NCBI GenBank assembly: GCA_033060915.1
Contig: CM065378.1
Span: 29,501,001 to 29,565,000, forward strand
Length of the DNA stretch: 64,000 bases
Source: Euryodendron excelsum
Lineage: Eukaryota; Streptophyta; Magnoliopsida; Ericales; Pentaphylacaceae
Direction of reading: 5' to 3'
The notes below the pieces were generated by a model. That model worked only from the letters and a program-made list of their open reading frames with translations. It ran no database searches and had not been told where the DNA came from. The position numbers were made by a program, and so were the translations under genes. This document shows, in pieces, positions 10,589 through 23,356 of this stretch. Numbering within the stretch: position 1 is the stretch's first letter; every line of letters starts with the position of its first letter.

Positions 10589-13129
10589 AGCCTTCTCCAG
10601 CGTGAAAAAGGTCTGCAAACTCAATCTAAAAACTCTCATTTTTGATATACAGAGCTCGTAGCCTCCTTAAACCCTAGTCTTCTTTAGGTTTTCCAAACCC
10701 TAGCCCCCACATACAAACCCTAACTCCCATACACTCACATACACTCCTATACTAGTCTCCATTGAAGACTTGAAATGCTGCAACCCGAAGCTCCCGAAGA
10801 TCAAGACAAGCCTTCGAAGAACGATGCAAAGCGAAGCGAGGACCAAAGCCAAGCAAGCAAAACAACGCGAATAAAACAAGACATAAGGTAGGCTTTCTCT
10901 TTACGTTTACGCACCTTCCCCCTCTCTCTTCTCTCTCCTAACCCACTTGGCTTTTCTTCTATTTTAATCCCCCATCTTCTTCCCCCCCTTTCTTGAATGC
11001 TTGAAACAAATGATTTCCCGGTCCATGTGTAGGATTAGGCTGTTGAAGGTCACTGTGTCGGGGGCCTTCTTTTAGTCTAATCGGAGACCACATGGATTCG
11101 GCCCCCTTGATTATGTGGTGAAGCCTTAACCTTGTATGTTCACAACCCCAACTTGCATTGTGCATATCATGATCTTACATTCCGCCAAAATTCGTTTTCC
11201 AACTTGTTTTCAAAACTTGCATCAAAACCATTTTCAAAACTTGCAAAAAAATTTCTTTTTCAAAATCACAATCCTATGGTGATTCTAGCCTTTTCATGGC
11301 TAGGTCTCTTTAGGAAATTGTTATATTTAAAGTGACCAATATGGTCCATATTTTCAAATCCTTGTTGTTTTCAAAACCACAATCTTAGAGTGGTTCTAAC
11401 CTTCTTATGGTTAGAGTTACTTTAGGACAGTGACATATTTTTATGGACTTTCTAAAAGCTCTCTTTTCAAATCTGTCTTTCTAAAAAACATTTTTTCCAA
11501 CATACTTTCCAAAAACTCTCTCCAATCTCCTTTTCAAAAATTATTTTTAAAACTTCCTTTCACAAAATTCACTTTCTAAAAACGCACCTTAAGTTTTCTT
11601 CCTAAAAACTCTTTCCAAAAAATCTCTTTCCTAAAAAACTCTCCTTTCAAAACCTCTCTCTCTAAAAGCTCTCGTTCCAAAATTCGCTTTCCAAAAACTC
11701 CTTTTTAAGATCTCCTTCCAAAAACCTTTTCTTTTCAAAAACTCACTTTCTAAAAATCTCTTTCCTTGGAGCCCAAGTCAAGCCTTAGAGCCAACAATTA
11801 GGGAACCTTAATTCAAATCTTTCCTTAAACATTAAGCTTCCAAATCTTTCCTAATTCAACCATTTCCTAACTCTTTCGCTTTCCAAATCTCAACTTGCCA
11901 AATCTAAGTTTTCAAACCTTTCCTAATTTCAAGATTTTTTCAAACTCAAACTTTAAAACTTTCTAAATCCTAAACTTTCTAAACTCAAAACTTTCTTATT
12001 TTCAAAACTTTCTTGTTTTCTAAACTTTCCAAAATTCAAGACTTTCCTAAGTTGAAACTTTCTTAATTCAAAACTTTCCTAATTTCGAAATTTTCCTAAT
12101 TCAAAACTTTCTTAATTCGAAATTTTCCAAAAAAATGAAACTTTTCTGATTCGAAACTTTCCTAAATTAGACCTTTCCTAATTCGAATCTTTCCTAAATC
12201 CAATCCTTTCCTAAATCTTCCAAGTCTAACATTCAAGTCAAATCTTTCTAAATCTCAAGTCCTTTCTAAATTCTCTTTTTCCTAAGTCTAGGTTTCCTAA
12301 AACCAAGTTTTCCAAAGTCAAGTCTTTTCAAATCTTCCAATCAAAGTTCAATTTATCAATTTCCCAATCCAATTTCCAATTCAACTTCTTTTTCAAATTA
12401 AACATTCTATTTTCAATCGGACTCCGGTCCGAACTACGGCTAACCTGATTCCTCCAAAATGATACGTAGGCAACCCTCATGGGTGCGGTCACAACATTTT
12501 TCCCATCTCAATTTCTACAACGTTTTTCAAATTTCCAATTCCACAACTTCTTTCAAATTTTAAATTCCTCCACATTTTCCAAATCTCAAATTCCACAATC
12601 TTTTCAAATCTCCAATCTATTTTCAAATTTTCAATTTCAAATTTCTATTTCCAAAATTCTATTTCTAATTTTTCAAACTTTCCAATTTCAAATCTATCCT
12701 TTCAAATCTCTCTTCTAAAATCAAATCAAATTCTTCTTTTCAAATATATTTCCAAATCAATTCTCTTTTCTTGCACTTGCATATCGTGCATCATATCTTT
12801 TTAAACATTGTTTTATAAAGTGGTTAGGATTGAACAATAATTAGTTAAAGACTCTCATAGGTGAATCTAGGGTAGATTGACATGTAGGTACCGAAAGGGC
12901 GGGGTAGGGTGATGGCTTAGTGCGTCTTCCCTACACGTAACTAACCTCTGAACCTAGAATCACTGTTTTCATAGACCAAAAACGGAGTTATTTTTCAAAA
13001 AAGGGCTAAATTTTTTCCAAAGGTTGCCAAACAACCCATTTTCTTAAAAACCCTCTCTTGAGGTGGTATTTTCAAAAATATTTTTCAAAAACCCTAAGTG
13101 TAGTTTTCGGATTATTTTTAGTTTTTAGG

Positions 13130-13155
13130 TGACCTAACTCACCTTAATTAAGTTA
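13130..13155 (+). other. Conserved hairpin and PBS-like motif inside the LTR end
   Basis: acctaact pairs with agttaggt as an 8-bp stem. In the other copies it is directly followed by tggcgactcc (31428 and 32938 on plus, about 19851 on minus). This is the first ten bases of the true primer site at 13321. In this LTR the copy is mutated to tggcaactcc. Confidence 0.5.
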
Positions 13156-13320
13156 GGTGGCAACTCCAAATCTTTTTCAAAAGCCCTTTATTCAAATCTA
13201 TTTTCAATTCAAACCTAGTCGCACTCATTCTTCTAGGAGGGTGAGTTCTATCGAGAGAGTACAGCATTTTTCCCACTTGTGTGTGTATTCCTCGAGTGCA
13301 AAAAATTTGGGCGCGACAGC

Positions 13321-13339
13321 TGGCGACTCCACTGGGGAC
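13321..13339 (+). other. Primer-binding site (tRNA-Arg-like, Tat/Ogre type)
   Basis: tggcgactccactggggac lies two bases after the 5' LTR. It resembles the tRNA-Arg-complementary primer sites described for Ogre-type elements. The tRNA assignment comes from memory of the family and was not aligned here. Confidence 0.75.
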
Positions 13340-14778
13340 ACTTAGAGGGTTAGGCCATAGTCATGTCTCTTTACCCTTCACCCATGTAGAGTCTTCAATT
13401 AACTTGTTCAATCTTATTCACTTTAAATTTTCAAAACTAAATTTTCAAAACATGCATTTATTCATATTATCTTGTATTATGTTTGCCATCCTCATACTAA
13501 CACTTGCATCTTTGTTTTGTAGGTACACATTTTGTTTAAATTTTATTAACTGCTATGCATGAATGTGATGAACAGGATGAATGGGGGTTGTTGGGCTCTT
13601 TCCTCCACTTTTAAAAATCACACACACACTGCATGTGCACCTGCATTCTGCATACTTGCATTATTACCCTGATATGTCCTTTCTAGTTAGAAAGGGGGAA
13701 CAATATATTGGTTGTGGGCAAGATACTGTGTCAGTTTCTTCACCTACGGCCTCTTGATGGTTCCCCCGCTCGGATCACTAACTGATCATGGCACCACCTC
13801 GGGGAGTGGGCCTAGGTTTGAAGATCCGGGGACCGAGCCTTTTTAGGACGCATTAGTCAACCCTCAACCTCATACTCATATAGACACCATGCATAGCCGA
13901 ACCTCTGCCGGATTTAAGATACAAGCATAGTTTTCAAAACCACGGAGGAAAGGGCGACTACTCTTACTTTCATTTATACCTGTCTATTCATGTTGTTATA
14001 CTGACTGTATTCATACTGTTATAATGCCTATCTAACTGCTCATGCATGCACGTTTACCTTGCTATTGCACTCTCTCTCTGTATACTCTTTGCATATCCAT
14101 GTTCATGCACTCCATATTCCATGCCAAGACAAGAGTTCCAAGTAACTCAAGTCACTGCATTTTCATGTATATGATCAACCTATTGAGAGTGACATCAAGG
14201 TCACTCTCCCTTGCATTAAACCTACCCAAACCCTAAGGATTCCCACGTAACCCTAAGGACTCATGGCATGCACCTCAATTCATTTCATAAGAGGGGCCCC
14301 AATCCCTCTATGCTCACAGAGATAGGGTTGCCAAGAAGACAAGGGATAACCAATCAGCAAGGTCTCTCAGCGACCTCCTCGACATCAAATCCCAGGAAGG
14401 CGAATCCGAAGACTCAAAAGTAGTTTAGGGTTTTCCTTTGTAAAAGTAGATAGGTGGAAGTCCAAAGGAAAATATTCCCCCTCCCCCTATTAAAATGTAT
14501 TCCAATTCTTTTGTATCTTAAACCCAAAATTTAATGTACTTCTTTACTTTTATGAATGAACGCATGGATGGTTGAAGATTCCTATCTGACAATAAGGTAT
14601 CTGCATACAGGGGCAAATACCCTATCTCCAAGAGTGGGCCAATACATCATGACTAGTTTCCCTCCTTAAGAGGGGCACCTTAGAGCATGCATTGCATAAA
14701 GACTTGTCAAGGTCAAACACTGACTCTTTCCTTTTTGTTGGTTTTAGGTATCTTCCCTCGCTCCCCAGTCTTACAAGC
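13340..14778 (+). other. Untranslated leader of the Tat element
   Basis: 1.4 kb between the primer site and the gag-like ORF. I see no long ORF or known motif; short ORFs here look like chance. Long leaders are usual in this lineage. Confidence 0.5.
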
Positions 14779-16041
14779 ATGGAATTGCTTACTCTTGATA
14801 CCTTAACTCAATTACTAGCAGAGGCGAGAGGAGTCAAGCATAAGATGGCTGAAATGGAAGACATGCTTTTTTCACTCTTATCCCACGCAACCCATGAGCG
14901 AGTAGAGTCCTCGCAGGCCCAAACCCATGATGGACAAAAAAAGATAAAGAAGAAAGACCATGACTATGCCGCCACCATTGCTTACCAACGACCTCCCCAG
15001 GCCGAGGGCCTTGCTCGAATGCCTTCCAAACCAACCCCTAACCAAACACGAGGATTATATAATCTCTCCTTCAGATATCATCCCAACCCTTGTGGCCCTG
15101 CCACCGAAAATTGTCCCATTTTGAAACATAGAACCCGAAGCCCTTTCAATTCCCGAACCATCAACCCAGCTGTGATCTCACCAAAACTTGGTCCCCAATC
15201 ATCAAAAACATCTGTAACACCTCCTCGGCCTAGGCGAACAAGTGGGAAAAAGCGAACGTTTACTAAACTCGCGTGCTCACAGACCGCGGCTTATTTTGGC
15301 CTCTTAGCAGCTAGATATCTTAAACCTATACCTACCCGACCCCAGCCCAATCCTCTGCCTCATTACTTCAAATCTGCAGCAAGCTGTAAGTATCATTCGG
15401 ATAGCTAAGGACATGACACTGAGGATTGTTTGACCCTCAAGCATAAGATTCAAGACCTGATAGATAACAAGATCATTGGGGTACGACCAGCAAATCCTTC
15501 TCTGAACAGCCTTACAAACCCTTCACTGAACCGCACCGTCAACATCGTTACAAAGTTTGGTAACAACAAGGTTTGTTTTGGTGCATGCTAAGAAATATAT
15601 TACAAGGATGGGGAGGAGATGGAATGCGACGATATGAAACAGAGTCGTACTTGGTTACGATGCAACCCCGATAAAATGCCGACCCCCGAACACAAACTCA
15701 CATATGAATCTGTGAAGAAAATTAACCAGGAGCTGTCCAAACTAGGTAATAAAAATCTCCCATTGTGTACACCTGAGGAGCATCGAGCCCCAATTGGAGG
15801 CTAGAGCAGAAAACCCTGGGCACGACCTATCAAGCTGGACGAATACGAGTTGCCCGAGTGGTTTGTTAGAGAAACTCCGGAGCAAACAAATGAAGGCAAG
15901 ACAGTCAAAAAAGCTGACAATTACATCATCACAGCCAACTCACTTGGAACTCCGGGAGAAGCATCTACCTATCTTGCCTTGGCTGAAAATCTCAACCGTG
16001 AATGGAATGCAGACAAGGGCAGCGGCCCAAGACCTTACTAA
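14779..16041 (+). pseudogene. Gag-like ORF of the Tat element, nucleocapsid end only
   Basis: One reading frame of about 421 codons starts at ATG 14779 and is interrupted by three in-frame stops: TAA 15406, TAA 15589 and TAG 15802. Around codons 170-230 it carries the Tat gag C-terminal pattern: RTFTKL, then LKPIPTRPQPNPLPHYFK, then CKYHSDS, stop, GHDTEDC, and KIQDLID. The knuckle residues C, H, H, C are kept, but the first stop falls inside it. The N-terminal part (MELLTLDTLTQLLAEA...) does not look like the usual capsid, so this may be a shortened or chimeric gag. The last ~80 codons (LDEYELPEWFVRETPE...) were not recognised. The frame is also open upstream to 14692; 14779 is preferred because the new sequence character begins there. 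It is not functional without stop suppression. Confidence 0.7.
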
Positions 16042-18006
16042 AAATGGATTCCTTGCAAAAGCGTACAAGAGATGGGTGTTTTCACCCACTTTCTTTCTAT
16101 CCCTTTCACTTTCTATCTTTAAATTAATGTTTACATTTTCTTATTGCATAAGAACTTTATGTTTTCCGTAAAAATAATAATAATAATCAAATGACAGTCT
16201 TTTATTCCATTGTTGTTGTCTTGTCTTCCCTGGGGAGTAGTGACTACTTTCTACGCAAGGGGCATGGTTTATCTTATGGAATAATCCAACTTGAAGAGAT
16301 GATAGCATGAGGTAACCACTCGCCAAATGATCAGCCTTCCACAGAGATAGAGAATAAGGATGAGTGAGGATACTACCCAAAGGCAACACTTGCAGGACTC
16401 TGAAGCTAAGCGATATGTGGCCAGTTTATCAAAATAAAGAGGAGCCATCTTTCATTTCCCCACATATAAGTAAAAGAATAAATGACTAAATAAATAAACA
16501 AATGTACCCATATTCCCTTTGCTTAACTCCTAGAGCCTCGCAACAAACGAAGTTTTCTTTGTCAACCCTAATCCAAGACTGTCCTCCCCACACTGGGGCA
16601 GACAATAGTTTGAGAACTCTAGGAATGGTATCCACCCTCGCCGTGCTAAGACAGCAATGAAAGCTCTATAGATCAAGCAATCTAATTTAAAATGAAGAGA
16701 GGCCCTTATTTCATTTCCCATACAGTAAAAAAACAACCCCTTGCCAAACCTGTTGAGCCACCTATCCTTTTCTTGAGAAAACTCCAACCTAGGGATCACC
16801 GCCCACATCGGGTAAATTGAACTGCTGAGAAAAAAGCCTAAGGAAAAAGGGTCAAAGGATTATTCATTTCATTTCATGAATAGAAAGAAAAAGCAATGGA
16901 AAGGAGTCGCCAAGGGGCAAGAGGCCCAAAAAAAAAAAAACAAAGCTTTTAAGGAAAGGTCTGAAGAAAATCATGATTAAGTCATCTTTAAAAGCATAAT
17001 AAGAGGATCGAAAGAAAAGAGAGTCACGGTTATTTCAAAAGACATATGGAAAGGGTGAAAGAACAAGGTTATTTTCACCCTGAGAAATCATGTGAAAAGT
17101 AAGAAGGAAATTTAAAGGTGATCCTAGGTTACGAAAAAACCCAATAGAAACAATAGGTTCGAGCCATTACCCTTTCTTGTAAAACCCCAAAACCATGACC
17201 TACATTACAACCCTACTAAAGTCCACTCTGATTGAAAGTGGATTGCTTGATCTAAATGAGCTAGATACGTTGCCAAAGCTAAAGAAGAATGCTAATCCTA
17301 CTGAAAAGTAGTCAAGGATGGTATGGATCTAAACCCTATCAAAAACAACATCAAATTTGAGCCTGCATATCCCGTTGTTTCTAAAACCCCATAACCTAGC
17401 CTACATTACAGTCCCAAACAAAGTCTCCTCGGATTGAAATGATTGGCCACTTATCGCTCTACCAAAGGTCAGGCAAGTTGTTGCAAAAACCCCGAGAGTC
17501 GAGAGTCTCAGCCCAATAACCCTATACACTAACCCTAAGATAGAGAGTTGGAGGCGATCAAGAGGTTGAGAAAGGTACGAAGTGCTATCATCCAATCAAG
17601 GTAAGGTCGAGCCAGAAGAAAGGCTAAATCCCTGAAGAGGAGGGAGTTACCATTCCCAGGACTACAAGTCTAACAGCACCCAATTCTATTAACATATTTT
17701 TAACTTGTACATATGTTAAAAAAAAAAAAAAAAACAGCATGGGCTTCACACACATGGGATATAACTCCCTGTAGAAATAGAAGTCACCAACATCAATTCA
17801 TGTAATAGATGTCTAACATCATCATACATCACATGCATCTGATTATATGCCTAGCTGTAAAGATCATAAATGTATCTGTCTATCTATGCATCTAAGTACC
17901 ATAAATATCCATTTTTGTACAAAATATCAAAATAAAACTGTCTAACATAAATATAACTCAGGGACAAGGGGCAAAAGAGGATCAGAGTCTCTACAAGGGG
18001 CATCTA
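16042..18006 (+). other. Tat element interior without recognisable coding sequence
   Basis: Where pol should lie after gag I find no YVDD-type reverse transcriptase, integrase or RNase H motif in any frame. The sequence contains AG-rich stretches (about 16860-17120). Pol appears absent rather than merely frameshifted, judging from the short distance to the PMD gene. Confidence 0.55.
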
Positions 18007-18093
18007 TCACAGGTCAAAGTCGATATCATCTGGATCAAAATCCCCGAAACCCGGCATCGGAGGAGGTGGATAACTACTCAAAGCACCACCATC

Positions 18094-18181
18094 CTGCAAG
18101 GAAGATAGAACCGAAATCAGCTGCATATAAAAGAAACTAAACAGCAGCAGAGCAAGAAGAAGCAAAGAAAGAATAAGTTAC
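18094..18181 (-). other. Predicted intron in the PMD gene
   Basis: Minus-strand donor GTAACTTATT at 18181 and a pyrimidine-rich acceptor ending CTTCCTTGCAG at 18094. Splicing joins the frame in phase 0, from a Gly-rich end to D-G-G-A-L. Without splicing the frame stays open a short way into the intron but loses the acidic tail. Confidence 0.65.
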
Positions 18182-21100
18182 CCCCCCACCACCCAGCTGA
18201 GATAACCGAGCCGTCAAGGAAGCCACCTCGGCCTGGTACTGATCTTGCTCCATCTGGTACTGGTCTCTCTGGTCTCTCACAGTAGTAAACTCAGCCTAGG
18301 GCATATATCCTCCAGCTCGGTGCCACAGGTCAACCACCTCCTGGCCAATAGCATACTCGCCAACTACTACCTTAAACTGAGTGAAGGCACCGACCGAATG
18401 AGCCCCAAAGTGCGCAGCATAATCTGTATCTGGAGGAAGCAAGAACTCGGCACCTGGCTGATGCTCCTGATAAGGGATAGGCACTCCCACCACCAGGGCT
18501 CCAAACATATACTCTGGCGAAGCTCCTGCTGATCGGAACTCCTCATGAAACTGCCGCCAGTGTCGCTCTCCAAGATAAGACTCCCAAGTGTCATCACTGA
18601 GAAAAGCAGCTCTCGACAGGGACAACGGGACCAAGTACCGGACTGTCTCGTAATGGACTGATCCAATGAAGGGCCTCCAGGTCGCATCCCTCGCCTTAAT
18701 CAGCTCCAGGTTAGCCCGGAGCATCACAAAATCAGTAATCTCCGATCGCTGGGCTACTCGGTCACGAGCCCAGCTCAAAGCACGAGGATAGAGGTCATCC
18801 TCAACAACTGCAGGGCGACGCACTGGCAGGTACTCGTAACTCCACTAGACAAGGAAAAGGCAGAAGCTAGTCATGCTGCCCCAACGGGAAGAAGTCTGAA
18901 CCCGCATCGACCGAAGAAAGCAGCCAAAGGAAAAAGACCCCCAGTCCAGCTCAGATAAGGCTCCAAGATCGGCTACTATACTCACCAAACGACACGGCAC
19001 GAGTGACTTGTTGTTATTGCAGAAGCAGCTAAAGATGATATACAACACAAGTCGCCGTCTCATGATGTCCCGCCTGGCAGGCGATGGCTCAGTAGCAAAA
19101 GTACGGTCATCTTGACAGATCCAAGAGACTGGGAAGGGAGAACGCTCAGGAGGAGGCAAGTCCAACAGCAAACAGGCCTCGTCCCTATTGACTGGATACA
19201 GGGTGATCCGCCGGCTGACAAAGGAGAGCCCTATAATAATCGCCCAATCCAAAGGAGTAGGACCTAACTTGAAGCCGACAAAATGAAAGGTCCCGGTCTC
19301 CCCGAACCACCGCTCAACCAACGCCAGTACTAAATGCCGGTTCAAGCGGTTAGCCTGTAATCCCATGAAGGCACCAAATCCAATCTCCGCCAAGAAGGTG
19401 TGGAATGATGGGGCAGCCCGTTGCATAGTCACAAAGACTTGATGAACAGCCCCTTTGAAAGCTATATGTACTCGCGAATGAGGCAAATGCTGTCTAGAGT
19501 ACACACTAGGGTGATAAGCAAGATCCCCGAGTGGTGGGACGTCCGGTATCTGCAGATCTCCCAAGTCAGCATCCGTCTGCCTATGCCTAGAAGAAGCTCT
19601 CCCATAACTGGTCACCTGATCCCCAAGGCCCGGTACTTCCTCCTCGGCACCAATCTCCTCTGTGAAAGCCTGCTCAATTGGGGGAAAAGGGTTGACAGGT
19701 GTGTCGCGCCCAGATTTTTCGCACTCGAGGAATACTCACACAAGCGGAAAAAATGCTGTACTCTCTCGTTAGAACTCACCCTCCTAAAAGAATGAGTGCG
19801 ACTAGGTTTGAATTGAAAAATTGGTTTGAATAAAGGGCTTTTGAAAAAGATTCGGAGTCGCCACCTAACTTGATTAAGGTGAGTTAGGTCACCTAAAAAC
19901 TAAGCATAACCCGAAGACTACACTTAGGGTTTTTGAAAAACGATTTGAAAATATCTTCTCGAGAGAGGGTTTTTAAAGAAAACAGGTTGTTTGGCAACCT
20001 TTGGAAAACATTTAGCCCTTTTTGAAAAATAACTCCTTTTGGTCTTTGAAATCAGTGATCCTAAGTTCGGAGGTTGGTTACATGTAGGGAAGACGCACTA
20101 AGCTATCACCCTACCCCGCCCTTTCGGTACCTACATGTCAATCTACCCTAGATTCACCTATGAGAGTCTTTAACTAACTAATATTCAACCCTATTCACTT
20201 TAGAAAAACAATGTTTGAAAACTAATTTAACATGATGCATGATATGCAAGCAATAGAAAAGAATTGAAAAATAGATTTAAAAAGAGATTGCTTTGATTTG
20301 AAAATAGACTTGAAAAGATGGAATTGAAATTGGAAAGTTTGAAAATTGAGAGTAGAAATTAGAAAATAGAAATTTGAAATTGGAATTTTAGATTTGAAAA
20401 GATTTTGAAAACCGCACCCATGAGGGTGGAATTCAAAGTTTGAAAAGTATTGTGACCGCACCAATGAAGGTTGCCTACGTATCCCTTTGGGGGAATCAGG
20501 TCAGTCGTAGTTCGGACCGGAGTCCGATTGAAAATAGAAGAGTGGATTGAAGAAGGAACTTGAATTGGACATTGAATTTGATTTGAAATTAGAAAAGGAA
20601 ATTTGAAATTGAAATTTTGGAAAAGATTGGACTTTGATTTGAAAAGATGGATTTTCGAAAGACTTGGTTGTGGAAAGATGGAGGTTTAGGAAACCTAGAC
20701 TTAAGAAAGATGAAACTTAGGAAAGACTTGAGATTAAGAAAAATTGGATTGGAATGTTGGATTTGGAAGATTTGGAAAGATTTGGAAGCTTGGAATTTAG
20801 GAAAAACTTAGATTAGGAAAGTTTCGAATTAGGAAAGTGTCATTTTTGAAAAGTTTCGAAATTAGGAAAATTGTAGGTTTATGAAAGTTTTGAAATTAGA
20901 AAAGTTTCATTTTTGGAAAGTTTTGGAATTAGGAAAGTTTTGAATTAAGAAAATTTCGAATTTAGAAATGTTTGAAAAAGGGAAGTTTTGATTTTGGAAA
21001 GTTTAGAATACAAGGAAGTTTTGAAAATAAGAAAGTTTCGTTTTAGAAATGTTTGAAAAAGGAAAGTTTTTAGTTTAGGAAATGTTTGAATTAAGAAAGT

Positions 21101-23249
21101 TTTGAGTTTAGAAAAGTCTTAGATTTGGAAAGATGTTGAAGTTTTTGAAAGTCTAGAATTTTGGGGAGATTTAGGTTTAGAAAGATTTAACTTGAGAAAG
21201 TTTCAAATTTAAAAAGTTTTGAATTTGGAAAGATTTGAAATTTAGAAAGTTTAAGATTTAGAAAGTTTTAGAATTTTAGAAAATCTTGAGATTAGGAAAG
21301 GTTTGAGTTTAAGAAAGGTTTGAAAGCTTGGATTTGAAAAAGATTTTGGAAAGGGATAGAATTAGGAAAGGATTGAACTAGGAAAGATTTGAAAGTTGAG
21401 TTTTAAAGTTTAGGAAAGATTTTTACGTTCAAGTTTTGGAAACTTAAGATTTAGGAAAGTAGAAGTTTAGGAAGGATTTGAATTAGGAAAGAGTTGGATT
21501 TTGAAATTTAAGGAAAGGTTTAAAGTTTAGGTTTAGGAAACTTATGGTCTAGGAAGGAATTGAATTAGGAAAGGTTTGGATTAAAAAGGGATTGGATTTG
21601 GTTTCTAAAAAAGAAAGGTTGGATTTTGTTTCCAAAAACGGAGGACGGGATCTAGTTCCCTAAACGGGGAGATTTGATTCGGTTTCTTAAAGGGAAGATA
21701 GGATTTGGCAAGGATTTGGAAAGGAGATTCTAAAAACCCTAGGTTTAGAAAATTATAGTTTTGACGTAGAAAAGAGGTTTTGGAAACATGTATAGTTTTG
21801 ATGTAGAAAACGAGAGGTTTTGGAAACCTAGGTTTGGGGCAAAGTTTGAAAACCATGTTTTTGGGAAGAAAATTTAGGGTTTCCTAATTGTGGGTTCTAG
21901 GGCTTGACTTGGGCTCCAAGGAAAAGGGATTTTTAGAAAGTGCGTTTTTAGAAACGTAGATTTTCTAGAAGGGAATCCTAGGAAGGAGTTTTTTGGAAAG
22001 TGTGTTTGAAGAGGGAGTTTTTGGAAGGAAAATCCTAGAGGGGAATTTCTACAAGGAAGATTTTGGAAAGAGAGTTTTTTGGAAAGATTTTTTTTGGAGA
22101 GAGTTTTTCTAGAAAGGTTTTTGGTTAAAGATTGTTGAAGAGAGTTTTTAGAAAGATCTTTGGGGAAGATTTTTAGAAAGTGGATTTTGGGGAGAGGATT
22201 TTGGAAAGGAGTTGAAAAAGGGAGTTTTGAAAAATAGATTTTGGAAGGGAGTTTTTGAAATCAATTTTGAAAAGGGGAGTTTTAGGAAAGTATGTTGAAA
22301 AAGAGATTTTTAGGAAGAGATTTTTAAAGAGAGTTTTTAGAAGGTGTAAAAACATCTCACTTTCCTAAAGCAATTCTAACCATAAGAAGGCTAGAACCAC
22401 TTTAGGAAAGCGGTTTTGAAAACAACAATATTTGAAAATATAGACCAAAAGGTCACTTTTAATGTAACACTTTCCTAAAGCAACCCTAGCCATGGAAAGG
22501 CTAGAATCACCCTAGGATTGTGATTTTGAAAACATGTTTTTGAAAAAGAGCTTTTGATGCAATTTTGAAAACAAGTATGAAAACAATTTTTGAAAACAAC
22601 TTTTTCAAAACGAATTTTGGAAAATGCAAGACTATGATATGCACAATGCAATTTGAGGTCGTGAACATACAAGGTTAAGGCTTCACCACATAATCAAGGG
22701 AGCCGGACCCACGTGGTCTTTGGTTAGACTAGAAGAAAGCCCCCGACACGGTGACTCTCCAATAGTCCAATCCTACACATGGACCGGGAATCCCCTTGTT
22801 TCAAGCATGCAAAGAAAGGGGGGGAAAGAGATGGGGGATTAAAATAGAGAAAACCCAAGTGGGTTGGAGAGAGAAAAGAGAGAGGGGAAGTGCGGAAACT
22901 TAAATAGGGAGCCTACCTTGTATCTAGTTTATTTTGCGCGCCGTGCAGTCTTCGGTCTTCGGTCTTTGTCTTGATCTTCACCTTCAGTCTTTAGGAGTTG
23001 TTTTCAAGCTTTGGATGGCAGCTCTTCAAGTCTTCAAGGGATGGTTGAAGGCTAGTGTATGAGTGTATGGGGTGTGTATGAGTGTATAGGAGGCTAGGGT
23101 TTGTCTATAGTGGCTAGGGTTTGGGAAAACCTAGGGAGGCTAGGGTTTTGGAGGTGCTCGAGCTCTGTATATCGAAATATAGGATTTTTAGGTTAAGTTT
23201 ACAGACCCCTTTCACGTTGAATGAGGCTCTGTATTTATAGAGGTTGGAC

Positions 23250-23356
23250 AAAACTGGCGCCTGTTGCAGTGGCGCCAGGCCAAATTATACACTAGCGCCA
23301 CTAGGAGTGGCGCCAGGCCATTTTTTGGCTTGGCGCCACTACTAGTGGCGCCAGCC
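23250..23356 (-). promoter_or_regulatory. GGCGCC palindromes and TATA box of the solo LTR
   Basis: This is the same arrangement as in the 5' LTR: repeated ggcgccact / agtggcgcc cores, with the minus-strand TATA (ctataaata) at 23232-23240. A minus-strand transcript from here would run through the LTR toward the PMD 3' half. Confidence 0.55.

Larger units (their letters stand above)
9030..13318 (+). repeat. 5' LTR of the Tat element (4.29 kb)
   Basis: It begins tgtaagcactcc and ends gcgcgaca, so it has TGT...ACA termini. U3 (to about 10605) carries degenerate copies of the family's tandem units and GGCGCC palindromes just before a TATA box. The remaining ~2.7 kb is R/U5, dominated by pyrimidine-rich degenerate runs such as ctttcctaaattc. 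ORFs inside it, for example around 9274-9520 and 12479-12718, are low-complexity artefacts. Confidence 0.85.

Noticed and set aside
12479..12718. 79-codon ORF rich in Phe, Ser, Gln and Asn
   Set aside because: It is a product of the pyrimidine-rich U5 repeats; near-identical ORFs recur at 30753 and 32325 in the other LTR copies.
18245..18687. Other ORFs overlapping the PMD gene
   Set aside because: Alternative-frame shadows of the PMD coding sequence.
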